DNA of 64,000 nt from Diacronema lutheri (lineage: Eukaryota > Haptophyta > Pavlovophyceae > Pavlovales > Pavlovaceae): the NCBI GenBank assembly GCA_019448385.1, contig JAGTXO010000035.1, positions 248,001-312,000 of the forward strand, in the 5' to 3' direction. This document shows positions 20,801-29,714 of this stretch, in pieces. The first letter of the stretch is position 1. Every line of letters begins with the position of its first letter. The position numbers and the translations under genes are program-made. Under the pieces are notes generated by a model. That model did no database searches. It worked only from the letters and a program-made list of their open reading frames with translations, and was not told the DNA's origin.

Positions 20801-20927
20801 CACAGCGGGCGCGACGGGCAAGACGCAGCTGCGCTCGACGCACGGCGCAGCGGGCGGCGCGCGTGGCGGAGCGGCGCGAAATCCGCCACCCAACGACGGC
20901 CCGCACGGCCGGTACGTGCACGAGTGA
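17889..20927 (+). CDS. Two-TM receptor: Cache-like ectodomain plus HET/TIR-like cytoplasmic domain
   Basis: Two exons, 17889..18238 and 18371..20927; 968 aa; the junction reads QFYKSTAGEAHLRS. TM1 is at about residues 26-49 and TM2 at about 428-452. The roughly 375-residue segment between is Cys-poor and extracellular, with GRIASAVSLRGLTSVLVEAL...HALIITRGKELVLGNTEEAA. This resembles a dCache sensor half (start of helix, then ...I.d..G..l..). The cytoplasmic region carries IIFVSHQWLGATHPDPKR (about 535), WYVWLDYHSVPQ (about 584), SSLPVYASHADLFLIL and RGWCRAEVLAK (about 639). This SHQW...WxDxxS[VI]PQ...RGWCRxE set is found in protist proteins and is reminiscent of HET/TIR folds. The C-terminal 250 residues are Ser/Arg-rich. 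Function is unknown; a ligand-sensing signalling receptor is inferred. Confidence 0.8.
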
Positions 20928-21063
20928 TGACTGATGCCAGCTGTGCGGCACAAATGGTTCGAGCGTGAACCAAATCGTGTCCCCACCTCGGTGTCCGCTG
21001 TCCGCACTCTGCTCCAGTCAAATGCTACTGTAGACTGTGGAGTGAAGCGCTCGCGGCGAAGCC

Positions 21064-22539
21064 ATGCGCTCCCCGCCTACCGGCGTCGCCGCCGACGCGG
21101 CGCCGCGCCGGCTGGGCGCGATGCTCGAGAGCGCGGCGACGCCGTTTCTCGCGATGCCGCTGGGCCTCGTGCGCAACGTCGTCTCGGGCTCCAAGGTGCG
21201 GTACACGTCGGGCGGGTACGACCTGGATTTGACGTACATCACGGACCGGATCATAGCGATGGGCCTGCCCGCCACGTCAATCGAGCAGGCGTGGCGCAAC
21301 TCGATCTCTGAGGTCGTGCGCTTCTTGCACGACCGGCACCCCGGCGTGCACCGCGTGTACAACCTGTGCGACGAGCGCGAGTATGACGGCGCGCACTTCC
21401 ATTCGGCGCTCCACCTGCCCTTCCCCGACCACCACCCGCCGTCGATGGACGCGCTGCTGCTCTTCGTCGCCGACGCGCGCGCGTGGCTGATCGCCGACGC
21501 GCGCAACGTCGTCGCCGTGCACTGCAAGGCGGGCAAGGGTCGGACGGGCGTGATGATCGGCGCGCTGCTCCTCGCGCTCCGCCACCCGGGCTGCTCGAGC
21601 GCGCGCGACGCGCTCGCCTTCTTCCGCGCGGCGCGCACGCGCGACGGCGACGCATGCCGCAACGCCGGGCAAATCCGGTACGTGCACTACTACGAGGCCG
21701 TCCTCGCGCACGGCGCGCCGCCCGCGCGCGCCCTGCGGCTGCTGCGCCTCGAGCTGCGGCGGACGGACGGCGGCGGGAGCGGTGCGGCGCGCACAGCGCG
21801 CGGCGGCGGCGGCGGCGCGAGCGCGCGCTTCGGCCGGCACGCCGCCGCGACGGCTGCCGCGCCGTTCCTCCACGCGGTGCGCTCGTCGATGGACGGCGTG
21901 AACGGCGCGGACGCGGCCAATCCGCTCACCGTCGCGAGCGGCGCGACCGTTACGCTCAAGGTGGCGTGCGCGAGCGCCTCGCGCGAACCGCTCGTGCTGG
22001 AGCCCGCGTGGCGCGCGGCCTCGGAGGATGAGCGCGTTGCGCCGCACGGCCCATCGCGCGCGCTCGGCGGCCCGGCCGAGTCGCGCACGCTCGCACAGCT
22101 CTCGGCGTGGCTCGCGACGGACGCGCGGAGCGTCGTGCTGTCCGCGCCGCTCGGCGGCCTCGAGGTGAGCGCGGACGTGAAGATGACGATGGGAGCGGTG
22201 GGCGGCCTCGCCGTCGCGCGCGTGCACGAGCGGCTGTGGCGGCTCAACTTCCACACCGCGTACGAGGCGCTGCATCGCGACGGCGGCCATCGTGGCGAGG
22301 CGGCGGAGTCAGACGCACGCACGCAGGACTGCAGCCCGGGTGGCGCGGCGGGCGCTGGCGCGGCTGCCGCGCCTTGGCGCAGCACGGCGCCGAGCGCCAG
22401 CGCGGGCGCTCCGGCCACCACCGACCTTGATGGAGCCCCCCCCTACCTGCTCTTCACACGCGACGGACTGGACGACTGTCGCGGGTTCGCAAATTCGTAC
22501 GACTTTGAGCTGCGGATCTACGTGCAGCCGCTGCCGTAG
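21064..22539 (+). CDS. PTEN: PTEN phosphoinositide 3-phosphatase
   Basis: Single exon, 491 aa. It matches PTEN over the phosphatase domain: VSGSKVRYTSGGYDLDLTYI, RIIAMGLPA, WRNSISEVVRFL, VYNLCDEREYD, FPDHHPP and the P-loop HCKAGKGRTGVMIGALL, whose Cys is the nucleophile. A C2-like region follows (about residues 220-490) with low-complexity inserts. PTEN removes the 3-phosphate from PI(3,4,5)P3 at the plasma membrane. It has an N-terminal extension of about 35 residues. The TI loop of animal PTEN (VTIPSQRRYV) is replaced by CRNAGQIRYV, so Thr-Ile is not conserved although the P-loop is intact. Confidence 0.93.
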   Translation: MRSPPTGVAADAAPRRLGAMLESAATPFLAMPLGLVRNVVSGSKVRYTSGGYDLDLTYITDRIIAMGLPATSIEQAWRNSISEVVRFLHDRHPGVHRVYNLCDEREYDGAHFHSALHLPFPDHHPPSMDALLLFVADARAWLIADARNVVAVHCKAGKGRTGVMIGALLLALRHPGCSSARDALAFFRAARTRDGDACRNAGQIRYVHYYEAVLAHGAPPARALRLLRLELRRTDGGGSGAARTARGGGGGASARFGRHAAATAAAPFLHAVRSSMDGVNGADAANPLTVASGATVTLKVACASASREPLVLEPAWRAASEDERVAPHGPSRALGGPAESRTLAQLSAWLATDARSVVLSAPLGGLEVSADVKMTMGAVGGLAVARVHERLWRLNFHTAYEALHRDGGHRGEAAESDARTQDCSPGGAAGAGAAAAPWRSTAPSASAGAPATTDLDGAPPYLLFTRDGLDDCRGFANSYDFELRIYVQPLP

Positions 22540-22703
22540 AGCCGGGCGAAGAGGCGCTAAAATTCTCTCCTTGTCCTGCTTTCGCTGCCGTTGTTCGCTC
22601 TGGCCGCGCGCGTCTGGATCTGAATCTGAGTGCCGGTCACACCATCCAGAAAAGTTCCAAACGGCCGGGCAATTTTTAAAAGCCTGTTGGCCCTTAAGGG
22701 CCG

Positions 22704-24014
22704 ATGGGGCCGCCCGTCGGGTCACAGAGGACGCTTTGTGGCCTCCTCCTCGTCACGGCGGCGAGCTGCGCGCCGCTGCGCGGCGGGGTTGCGCGCGGGT
22801 TGGCGGGCGGGGCGCGCGCGTATTTGCCGCCCGCGCGCTTGCAGGCGGGCGCGTCGCGCGAGCCGGCGCTCGCGCCGGCGCGCGCCGACCGGCGTCCGCC
22901 GGCCGAACTGCGCGACTACGTGCTGGGGATCGTGGAGCACGACCTGAAGGAGCTCGGATTCGCGCTTCTCGCCGAGTGTTCGCGCTGCGCGAGCGCCGTG
23001 CGCCGCGTTGCCTCCGACGAAGCGGAGCGCGCGCTGCGCGGTGAGGGCGGCGGCGACGACGACGACGACGCTTCGTCGACCGCGCGCGCAGACCTCGACC
23101 TCGACGACGCGGAGCCGGCGGGCGACGGGCGGTGGGCGCGGCTGCGCTTCTGGCGGCGCCAAAATGCCGTGCACGCGCGCGCACCTGCCTCGCCCGGCGT
23201 CGCGCCCGCGCCCGCGGGCACGGTCGAGGCGGTGGTCGCCGGCGCGGGCTCGCCGCGCGTCGTGCGCCGTATCGCGCGCATCTGCGACGCGCGCCGCGTG
23301 CGGCTCGCGCTGCTGCTTGACGCATACGTGCACTGGCGCCTCCCGCTCGCGCTATGGTGGGTTGTGCGCTCCGCATCCGACACGCTCGCTCCGCTGCAGC
23401 CCGCGCTCGCGCCCCTCGCGCCCTCGCTCGCGCCTATCGCGGCGAGCGCCGCGCGCCAGCTGCGCGAACTCGGTTGGCGCCGCGCGGGCGGCCCGGAGGC
23501 GCGCGCGGAGCTCCCGTGGGCCGCTGCGCCGTCTTCGACCGCGCCACTGGCGCACCGGCGCGCGCAGCCGTCGGCCGGCTCGCCCGCGCCCGCGCCAGCG
23601 CGCGAGGACGCGGCCGGCCTGCCTGGCGCGTTGCTTCATCTCAGTCCGCAGATCGTCGCTAAGGCGCGGCACGCGGTGGCGCACGAGCCGGCGGCGCTCG
23701 GCACGTTCGCTGCCGTCGCGCTCAAGCTCGCGCTGCTCGTGCCCCTCCTCCGCATCGCGCTCCTCCTCGGCGCGCCCGCGGCGGGCGCGCGCCGGCGGCT
23801 GTTGCGTGCGGTGCTGCGCGAGGCAATGCGCTTCTCCGAGCGGTGCAACCGCGTCGAGCTGCGCGCGTCGCTGCTGCACCCGCCGCCAGCGCTGACGCGC
23901 GGCACGCCCCGCCGCCTCTTTGCTCGCTACGACCTGCACGCCGCCGCGGCCGCCCTCGCCGCGCGCTCGGCACGCGCGCTCGAGGAGCTCGCACGCGCGC
24001 GGCGCGCGCCGTGA
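22704..24014 (+). CDS. Unknown membrane protein with N-terminal leader
   Basis: Single exon, 436 aa, no family recognised. The N-terminus (LCGLLLVTAASCAPLRGG) is a signal-like hydrophobic stretch followed by an Arg/Ala-rich segment, as in proteins routed to a complex plastid or the secretory pathway. A DDDDD-containing acidic loop lies near residue 113. Hydrophobic stretches occur at about 215-230 (WRLPLALWWVV) and 340-362 (FAAVALKLALLVPLLRIALLL), suggesting one or two TM helices. The ATG lies inside an AAGGGCCGATGG string like that at the PGDH start, which supports the start. The C-terminal 70 residues are basic and helical. Confidence 0.6.
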   Translation: MGPPVGSQRTLCGLLLVTAASCAPLRGGVARGLAGGARAYLPPARLQAGASREPALAPARADRRPPAELRDYVLGIVEHDLKELGFALLAECSRCASAVRRVASDEAERALRGEGGGDDDDDASSTARADLDLDDAEPAGDGRWARLRFWRRQNAVHARAPASPGVAPAPAGTVEAVVAGAGSPRVVRRIARICDARRVRLALLLDAYVHWRLPLALWWVVRSASDTLAPLQPALAPLAPSLAPIAASAARQLRELGWRRAGGPEARAELPWAAAPSSTAPLAHRRAQPSAGSPAPAPAREDAAGLPGALLHLSPQIVAKARHAVAHEPAALGTFAAVALKLALLVPLLRIALLLGAPAAGARRRLLRAVLREAMRFSERCNRVELRASLLHPPPALTRGTPRRLFARYDLHAAAAALAARSARALEELARARRAP

Positions 24015-24251
24015 GGCGTGACGGCCGCGGTGCGCGCCAAGCGGCCGCCCGCACGACGGCACGCGCCACCCGCCCATCGCTGGTTTCTGCGGCGTCCTGA
24101 CGATCCCTGCTCTGCTGTGTGAGTGTGCACGCTTCGTCAGCTCCCGCTCGCTCTTCCGGGCTCCGGCCAGCCCGGCAGCCAGTCCACAGTCCACTCCTGT
24201 GAGCACCAGTCACTCATGAATTCAGGCCATTGCAGTCGTTACGACGTCAGC

Positions 24252-26774
24252 ATGTCGTCTAGTCGACTGGGGACGGGTGGCGCGGCGGCTCGCGGCGGCA
24301 CGCCGCGGCAGCAGCCGATGCGCGCGGCGCCGCAGGCGCAGCCGACGACGGCCGAAGGGCGCACTGAGCGGCGAGCGACGCGCCAGGCCGCACTCGCGTA
24401 CAACACGAACGGGCAGGCCTACTTCAAGTCGGGCGAGTACGCCAAGGCGGCCGAGCTGTTCACGCAGGCGCTCTCGCTGCACCCGGACAACCCGCGCTAC
24501 TTTTTCGCGCGCGCAAACTGCTACCGCAACCTTGGCGACAACCAGCGCTGCCTCTTCGACTATTCGATGGCGATCCGGCTCGAGCCGACGGTGGCGCAAT
24601 ACTACGCCAACCGCGGCACCATCTTCCGCAAGCTCGGCCGGCTTGACGACGCGCTGTCCGACCTGAAGCAGGCGGTGTCGATGGACCCGACCAACTCGAC
24701 CTACTGCTTCAACCGCGCCCTCGTCTTTGGCGACATGGGCGAGGCCGCGCGCGCGGTCGGCGATTTCACCGCCGCGATCGAGCTCGGCGCCGACGGCCCG
24801 CACGCCGTGCAGACGGTCAAGGCGCATTTCCACCGCGGCGCGCTGCTGCACACGCTCGGCCGGTACCGCGAGGCCGCCGCCGACCAGCGCATCGTCTTGC
24901 GCACCGACAAGAACAACGCGCCCGCGCTCAACGCGCTCGCGCTCGCGCTCGCAGCGCTCGGCGAGCTGTCTGAGGCGCTGCCCCTCTACGACCAGGCGAT
25001 CCGGCTGGACATGCGCACGCCCGCATACCCGGCGAACCGCGCGGCGGCGTTCCGCGCGCTTGCGCGCTTCCCCGACGCCCTTGCCGACCTCGGCGTCGCG
25101 ATTGAGCTGAGTGGCGTCACCGCGTTACCGTTACTCCGAGCGCAGCTCGGCGAGACACTCATCGACTGCGGCGACATCTCGGCAGCGGCGGGCGCGTTCG
25201 CCGAGGCGGTGCGGCTGGACGGGAGCAACGCCGAGCTCCGCCTCGCCTACGGCCGCGCCCTCTACCTCCTCGGCGAACTCGGCGATGCGCGCGCGCAGCT
25301 CGAGCTCGCGCTCGGCGCGGAGCCCAAGCTCGCGCGCGCGCACTACCAGATTGGCCTCGTCTTCTACCAGGCGGGCGCGTTCGCCGAGGCGCTCGGCGCG
25401 CTCGACCGCGCGGCGGTGCTCGACGCGGCCTCCGACGCGCCGCACATCGCCGCCGCCGCCGTCCTTCTCGATACGGCCGAGCCGACCGACGCGCTCGCGC
25501 GGCTCAACCATGCGGTCGCCCTGCATCCCGACTCGGTGGGCTCGCGGCTGCTGCGCGGGCGCGCGCTCGTCGCGCTCGGTGGGCGCGAGGGTGAGGGATC
25601 GCACGCCGTCGATCCGCGACGCGCCGCGGAGGCGCTCGCCGACCTCCAGGTCGCCATCGTGCTCGAGGCGCGCGAGGCCGAACAACGACGCGCCCGCGAC
25701 GCGCGCGCTGAGGCCGCCGTTGCGTCCGCGCAGAGCGGCGGCAGCGGCGGCGGCGGCGGCGGCGGCGTCGTCGTTGCGCTTACGGCCGAGGAGCGCCGCG
25801 GACGGCGCAGCGGGGCCACCGCGCCCGGTCCGGGTGTCGGTCCGGATGATGATGCGGCCGCGCTCGCCGCGGCGAGCCTGCAGCCGGGCACGCGGCCGCG
25901 CGCCGAGCCTAATCCGCTGCGCGCCGAGCTCTTCGGGCAGCGCGCGCTCGTGCTCCACGCGCTCGGCGAGCACGCGCGCGCCCTGTCAGACCTCGAGCTC
26001 GCGCTCGAGATGCGCCCCGACGACCCGCGTTGGCTCGAAGTGCGCGCGCTCTGCCACGCGCGGCAGCGCAACCTCACGGCGGCGCTCGCGGACCTGGACG
26101 CGGCGATCGAGTGCGCCGGACGCGCTGTCGGCGGCGCGGCGCACGCGCTCGCCTCGTCCAGTACGCCCGCCATCGCCGCGGCGCTCGCGGCCGCCGACGT
26201 CGCACACCTGCTCGCGCCCGCCGCGGCGTTTGGCGAGCGCCTCGTCGCGCGGCTGCGGCACCAGCGCGCGGCGGTGCAGTTCTGCCGCGAGCGGTACCGC
26301 GCGAGCGCCACCGAGCTCACCGAGCTCCTCGCGCCCGAGCACGTCGCCACGCTCGAGCGGGCGCGCCGGCCGGCGGCAGCGTTCGTGCTCGGCCTGTGCC
26401 ACGCGCGCGAGGGGCGGCACCTCGCGGCGGTCGAGAGCCTCAACGACGCGGTGGCTGCGCGGCCGGACGTGCCCGTGTACCGCCACGAGCGCGCCAAGGC
26501 GCTGCAGCTCGCGCGCGAGCACGCCGCGGCGGTGCACGACTTCAGCGCCGTCCTTGCCGCACAGCCGGACAACGCGCGCGCGCGCTTTCGGCGCGGCTTT
26601 GCGCACAAGGCGCTCGGCAGCTACGAGAAGGCGGCGGACGACTTTGAGGGCGCAAAGCTGCTCGCGCCCCGCGCGCCCGAGCTCGTGCTCAACTACGCGC
26701 ACATCCACGCGATCGACACGATTGAGCTCTGCGCGCCGGGGGACGAGCCCGACACGCCGCCGCTCATCTTCTGA
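24252..26774 (+). CDS. Tetratricopeptide-repeat protein
   Basis: Single exon, 840 aa from MSSSRLG; ATGs at 24123 and 24216 are also in frame. At least a dozen TPR units are visible, beginning NTNGQAYFKSGEYAKAAELF (about residue 54), then YANRGTIFRKLGRLDDALSD, FHRGALLHTLGRYREAAAD and others. A second block runs near the C-terminus (HERAKALQLAREHAAAVHDF, RFRRGFAHKALGSYEKAADD). A Ser/Gly-rich, probably disordered insert (about residues 490-550) splits the array. TPR superhelices mediate protein-protein contacts, with roles in APC/C, IFT, chaperone and O-GlcNAc transferase complexes. No catalytic domain is present, so the partner cannot be named. Confidence 0.85.
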   Translation: MSSSRLGTGGAAARGGTPRQQPMRAAPQAQPTTAEGRTERRATRQAALAYNTNGQAYFKSGEYAKAAELFTQALSLHPDNPRYFFARANCYRNLGDNQRCLFDYSMAIRLEPTVAQYYANRGTIFRKLGRLDDALSDLKQAVSMDPTNSTYCFNRALVFGDMGEAARAVGDFTAAIELGADGPHAVQTVKAHFHRGALLHTLGRYREAAADQRIVLRTDKNNAPALNALALALAALGELSEALPLYDQAIRLDMRTPAYPANRAAAFRALARFPDALADLGVAIELSGVTALPLLRAQLGETLIDCGDISAAAGAFAEAVRLDGSNAELRLAYGRALYLLGELGDARAQLELALGAEPKLARAHYQIGLVFYQAGAFAEALGALDRAAVLDAASDAPHIAAAAVLLDTAEPTDALARLNHAVALHPDSVGSRLLRGRALVALGGREGEGSHAVDPRRAAEALADLQVAIVLEAREAEQRRARDARAEAAVASAQSGGSGGGGGGGVVVALTAEERRGRRSGATAPGPGVGPDDDAAALAAASLQPGTRPRAEPNPLRAELFGQRALVLHALGEHARALSDLELALEMRPDDPRWLEVRALCHARQRNLTAALADLDAAIECAGRAVGGAAHALASSSTPAIAAALAAADVAHLLAPAAAFGERLVARLRHQRAAVQFCRERYRASATELTELLAPEHVATLERARRPAAAFVLGLCHAREGRHLAAVESLNDAVAARPDVPVYRHERAKALQLAREHAAAVHDFSAVLAAQPDNARARFRRGFAHKALGSYEKAADDFEGAKLLAPRAPELVLNYAHIHAIDTIELCAPGDEPDTPPLIF

Positions 26775-26965
26775 GCGGGAGTGCGCAGGCTGCGGAGCGA
26801 CGTGGCGCGCACGGCGAAACGCTCATCGCCCATCGGTCGGCGCTGGCTGTCGGCTGTCGCCTGTCGTTGATGACTGCGAGTCGGCACGGACCGGCGAGTT
26901 GCAAGGGCGCAGAAATTTCCGATTTTCCGACGACCGGCCAGTCCATGATGCCATCCACTGCGACG

Positions 26966-29230
26966 ATGTCCGTGCGGGTGCGCGCTGAGGTGCGCAAGCT
27001 CCTGTCCATCGAGCTGTCACACAACCGCGTGCGCGCGCTCGTCTTTGTTGAGGCGTCGTGGCCCGACAGACGGCACGGCCTCGTCGAGAGGCAGCTGATC
27101 GTGACAATGTCGAGCGCCGCGCAGGAGAGCATCCCTGCGCGCGGCGAGCCCGGCGGCGAGGAGCTGTTCGCGCCGAGGCTCAAGTTCACAAACGTGTTCG
27201 ACAAGGGCGCGGAGGAATGCTGGGCCGTGATTTATCCGCCGCGCACGCCTGGCGACGACCCCGTTGTGTGCATGCGCTGGGCGGTCGACGCGACGTTCGC
27301 GCACGCGTTCGACCTGCACTCCTTCCCGTTCGACGCGCAGACGGTGCCGCTCACGCTCACGTCGTCATGGCCCGCGCCCGCGCAATGGCTCGACGGCGAA
27401 AGTGGGGACACGCCGTTCTACGTCGAACTGCTTCCCAACGTGAAGGGCTCGTACCGCTCGTTCCTCAACCTGTCGGGCAACTTTTGCGCGGGCGAGTACG
27501 ACGTGTCGCCGTGGCTCCACCTCGCGCCGGCGCTCACGAGCAAATTTGAGAGCGCGAGCCTCCAGCGCTACCCGCTCTTGCGCATCGAGCTGCACGTGCG
27601 CCGACTCACCGGCTTCTGGGTGTCCAACGTGATCTCCATTCTTGGCGCGCTCGCCGCGTCGGCGCTCATTCCGCTGCTCATGCCGCCTGACGAGCTGGGC
27701 GACCGGTGCGCGAACCTGCTCGCGATCATGTTTGCAATCCTCGCGTACAAGCTTATCCTCGCGGAGCAGCTGCCCAAAGTCGCCTACCTCACGATGATCG
27801 ACCGTTACTTGCTCCTCTGCTTCGCCCTCGTCATGCTCGTCTGCCTGATCGCCGCGCTCGAGTTTGCAATCCTCGGCGAAGCGGCGGACGGCACCAGCCC
27901 GCACGGCGCGCGCCGCGACGACGGGCGCGGCAGCGGCGCGGCGCTGCCGGCATGGGCGCGCGAACACACGCGCGCGCCGGTCTGCCTCTTGCTTCTCGCC
28001 GCGTGGGCGCTCGCGCACGTCGTCGCTCTTGGCCGCCTCGGCGCGCTGCGCGCGTTGCTTGTCGACGGCGACAAGGTGGCCGGCGCGCACGAGCGCGAGC
28101 GCGAGGCGGCTGCCGCTGCCGCTTCCGGTGTGGGTCCGCACGACTGGTCTGCGCCGGATGACATGCTCTGGATCGGGCCGATCCGCGCCGATTCGAGCGG
28201 CTGGGAGCACGAGGACAGGTTGCGCGCCCTCCTCGCACGCGCGACGGAGCAGCTCGCGCGCGGCGGCGCGCAGCCGCCCGTCGTGCGCCTCTTCGATCCG
28301 GACGAGCTGCGCGTGCGCGACGCGCCTCTTGACTCGCCCGCGCGGCTCGGCGCCGTCGAGTTTGACGAGGTGTGCGCGCGCTACGCGCTCGAGAAGGGAG
28401 AGACATCTTACATGGGCGGGAAGGGCGGCAGTCGCTTTGCGATCGCGCGCTTTGGCGACGGTGGCGGCGCGCGAGCGGCGCTCAAGGTGAGGCTTGCCCT
28501 CGAGGCTGCGCTCGACCAGCTGAGCCAAGCGGGGCGGCACGCGGCCGTATACGAGGCTGGAGCGGGTGGCGGCGCCGATGGTACTGATTGGGGGGGCGCG
28601 GCCGCTGCGGGCGAGCCGATGCACGGCGTGCACGGCGGAGCGCACGGCGCGGACGTGCCGGGGCGCACGGACAGGGTGAAGGACTTGCTTGTGGCGCGCG
28701 AGGTGGCGCTCGCACTGCTCGAGCTCAGCGGCGGCGAGCCGCACGCTATACGCGCGCGCGGGCACGAGATGCGCGTCGAGCGCCTCGCGTTTGGGATGCG
28801 AAGGGTATTTTTGCCCAGGTTGGGCGCGCCCGCGCGCGCAGCCGGCCGCCTTGCTCGTGCGGTCAGGCACGTCACGCGGCTGCTGCGCGCTCGCCCCAAC
28901 CTGGGCGCGGTCGCACCCGCAACGAGCCCACCGACAAAGCATGGCGTCCCGACCGCGCCGCACGGCGCGCGGCGCGCGCACTCGCCCGCTCTGCGCGCAT
29001 GCGGTGCGTGCGCGGCGGGCGCGCGAGCGCACGCAGGCGGCACGCCGCCGCGACGTGCGGCGACCCCCACCGCACGCTCTGCCGGTGCGCGCACGCCAGA
29101 TGGCGGCCGGAGGCTTGGCCACGGGGCAAGCGACCTTGCGCAGCTCCGGAACGGTGCGCCCGCGTACGGCGGTACGTCGTTCTCGCGTGTGGCGCGTGCG
29201 GCGCCCGTGCGCTCCGTCACATTGCTATGA
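26966..29230 (+). CDS. Cys-less pentameric ligand-gated ion channel homologue
   Basis: Single exon, 754 aa from MSVRVRAEV; an in-frame ATG at 26867 also exists. The extracellular-type beta core includes IELSHNRVRALVFVEASWPD, FAPRLKFTNV and the hallmark DLHSFPFDAQTVPLTLT (about residue 117). Four TM helices follow: M1 FWVSNVISILGALAASALIP (about 217), M2 about 244-265, then LPKVAYLTMIDRYLLLCF opening M3 (about 272-300), and M4 about 338-360. The Cys-loop cysteines flanking FPFD are absent, as in GLIC/ELIC and many protist members. Unusual features are no visible signal peptide and a roughly 390-residue extension after M4. The last 140 codons are compositionally weak and could hide an intron. 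Confidence 0.8.
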   Translation: MSVRVRAEVRKLLSIELSHNRVRALVFVEASWPDRRHGLVERQLIVTMSSAAQESIPARGEPGGEELFAPRLKFTNVFDKGAEECWAVIYPPRTPGDDPVVCMRWAVDATFAHAFDLHSFPFDAQTVPLTLTSSWPAPAQWLDGESGDTPFYVELLPNVKGSYRSFLNLSGNFCAGEYDVSPWLHLAPALTSKFESASLQRYPLLRIELHVRRLTGFWVSNVISILGALAASALIPLLMPPDELGDRCANLLAIMFAILAYKLILAEQLPKVAYLTMIDRYLLLCFALVMLVCLIAALEFAILGEAADGTSPHGARRDDGRGSGAALPAWAREHTRAPVCLLLLAAWALAHVVALGRLGALRALLVDGDKVAGAHEREREAAAAAASGVGPHDWSAPDDMLWIGPIRADSSGWEHEDRLRALLARATEQLARGGAQPPVVRLFDPDELRVRDAPLDSPARLGAVEFDEVCARYALEKGETSYMGGKGGSRFAIARFGDGGGARAALKVRLALEAALDQLSQAGRHAAVYEAGAGGGADGTDWGGAAAAGEPMHGVHGGAHGADVPGRTDRVKDLLVAREVALALLELSGGEPHAIRARGHEMRVERLAFGMRRVFLPRLGAPARAAGRLARAVRHVTRLLRARPNLGAVAPATSPPTKHGVPTAPHGARRAHSPALRACGACAAGARAHAGGTPPRRAATPTARSAGARTPDGGRRLGHGASDLAQLRNGAPAYGGTSFSRVARAAPVRSVTLL

Positions 29231-29320
29231 ATCGTACAAAATTCACTTCAGCCGCGCATCAGCGCGCGCGCCCGTCTTCTGCGCGCGCGCTCGGCACGGG
29301 TGCCGCTGCGGGCAGCGCCC

Positions 29321-29428
29321 CGTTGGCCCTGCCGCTGCCGCCCGTAGACTCGCGCCACTCTTGTTCATCCAGTTCGTTGGCCCTGCCGCTGCCGCCCGTA
29401 GACTCGCGCCACTCTTGTTCATCCAGTT
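29321..29428. repeat. Two tandem copies of a 54-bp unit
   Basis: Unit 1 spans 29321-29374 and unit 2 spans 29375-29428; they appear identical, starting CGTTGGCCCTGCCGCTGCCG. Perfect identity implies a recent duplication or conversion. Confidence 0.9.
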
Positions 29429-29562
29429 CAAAACGACACGAAAGAAAGTTGCGACTTGTCCCCCTCGCGCCACGCGCTGCTCGCGCAATGTCGAAGCGCA
29501 TGCGCGCGCGCCGCGCGCTGACGTGGCGCTTTCATTGATGCGTATGTGCCCCCCCCTCCCCT

Positions 29563-29582
29563 CCCCCCCCCCCCCCCCCCCC
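29563..29582 (+). repeat. C20 homopolymer within a C/T tract
   Basis: It lies in a C-rich tract (about 29549-29600) between the two convergent genes and upstream of the minus-strand stop. Confidence 0.85.
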
Positions 29583-29714
29583 TCCCTTCCCCCAGCCCCC
29601 CTTTCTTCCTCCTCCCGCCGCCACCGGAGCGCTCAGACCGCCTCCGCGTCGAAGCGCGGCCATCGCCGCCGACGCCGCGCGCACGCGCCCTGCCTGCGCC
29701 CGCCTGCTCGCCTC

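Larger units (their letters stand above)
29231..29714. other. Convergent intergenic region, channel / C-S lyase-RP2
   Basis: 484 bp between two stop codons. It contains a 54-bp direct repeat (two copies, 29321-29428) and a C/T tract with a C20 run (29563-29582). No gene is supportable. It probably holds both 3' UTRs. Confidence 0.6.

Noticed and set aside
20951-20966. GGTTCGAGCGTGAACC, like a tRNA T-arm or B box
   Set aside because: The pairing does not leave a seven-base T loop, and no acceptor, D or anticodon arm is found around it.
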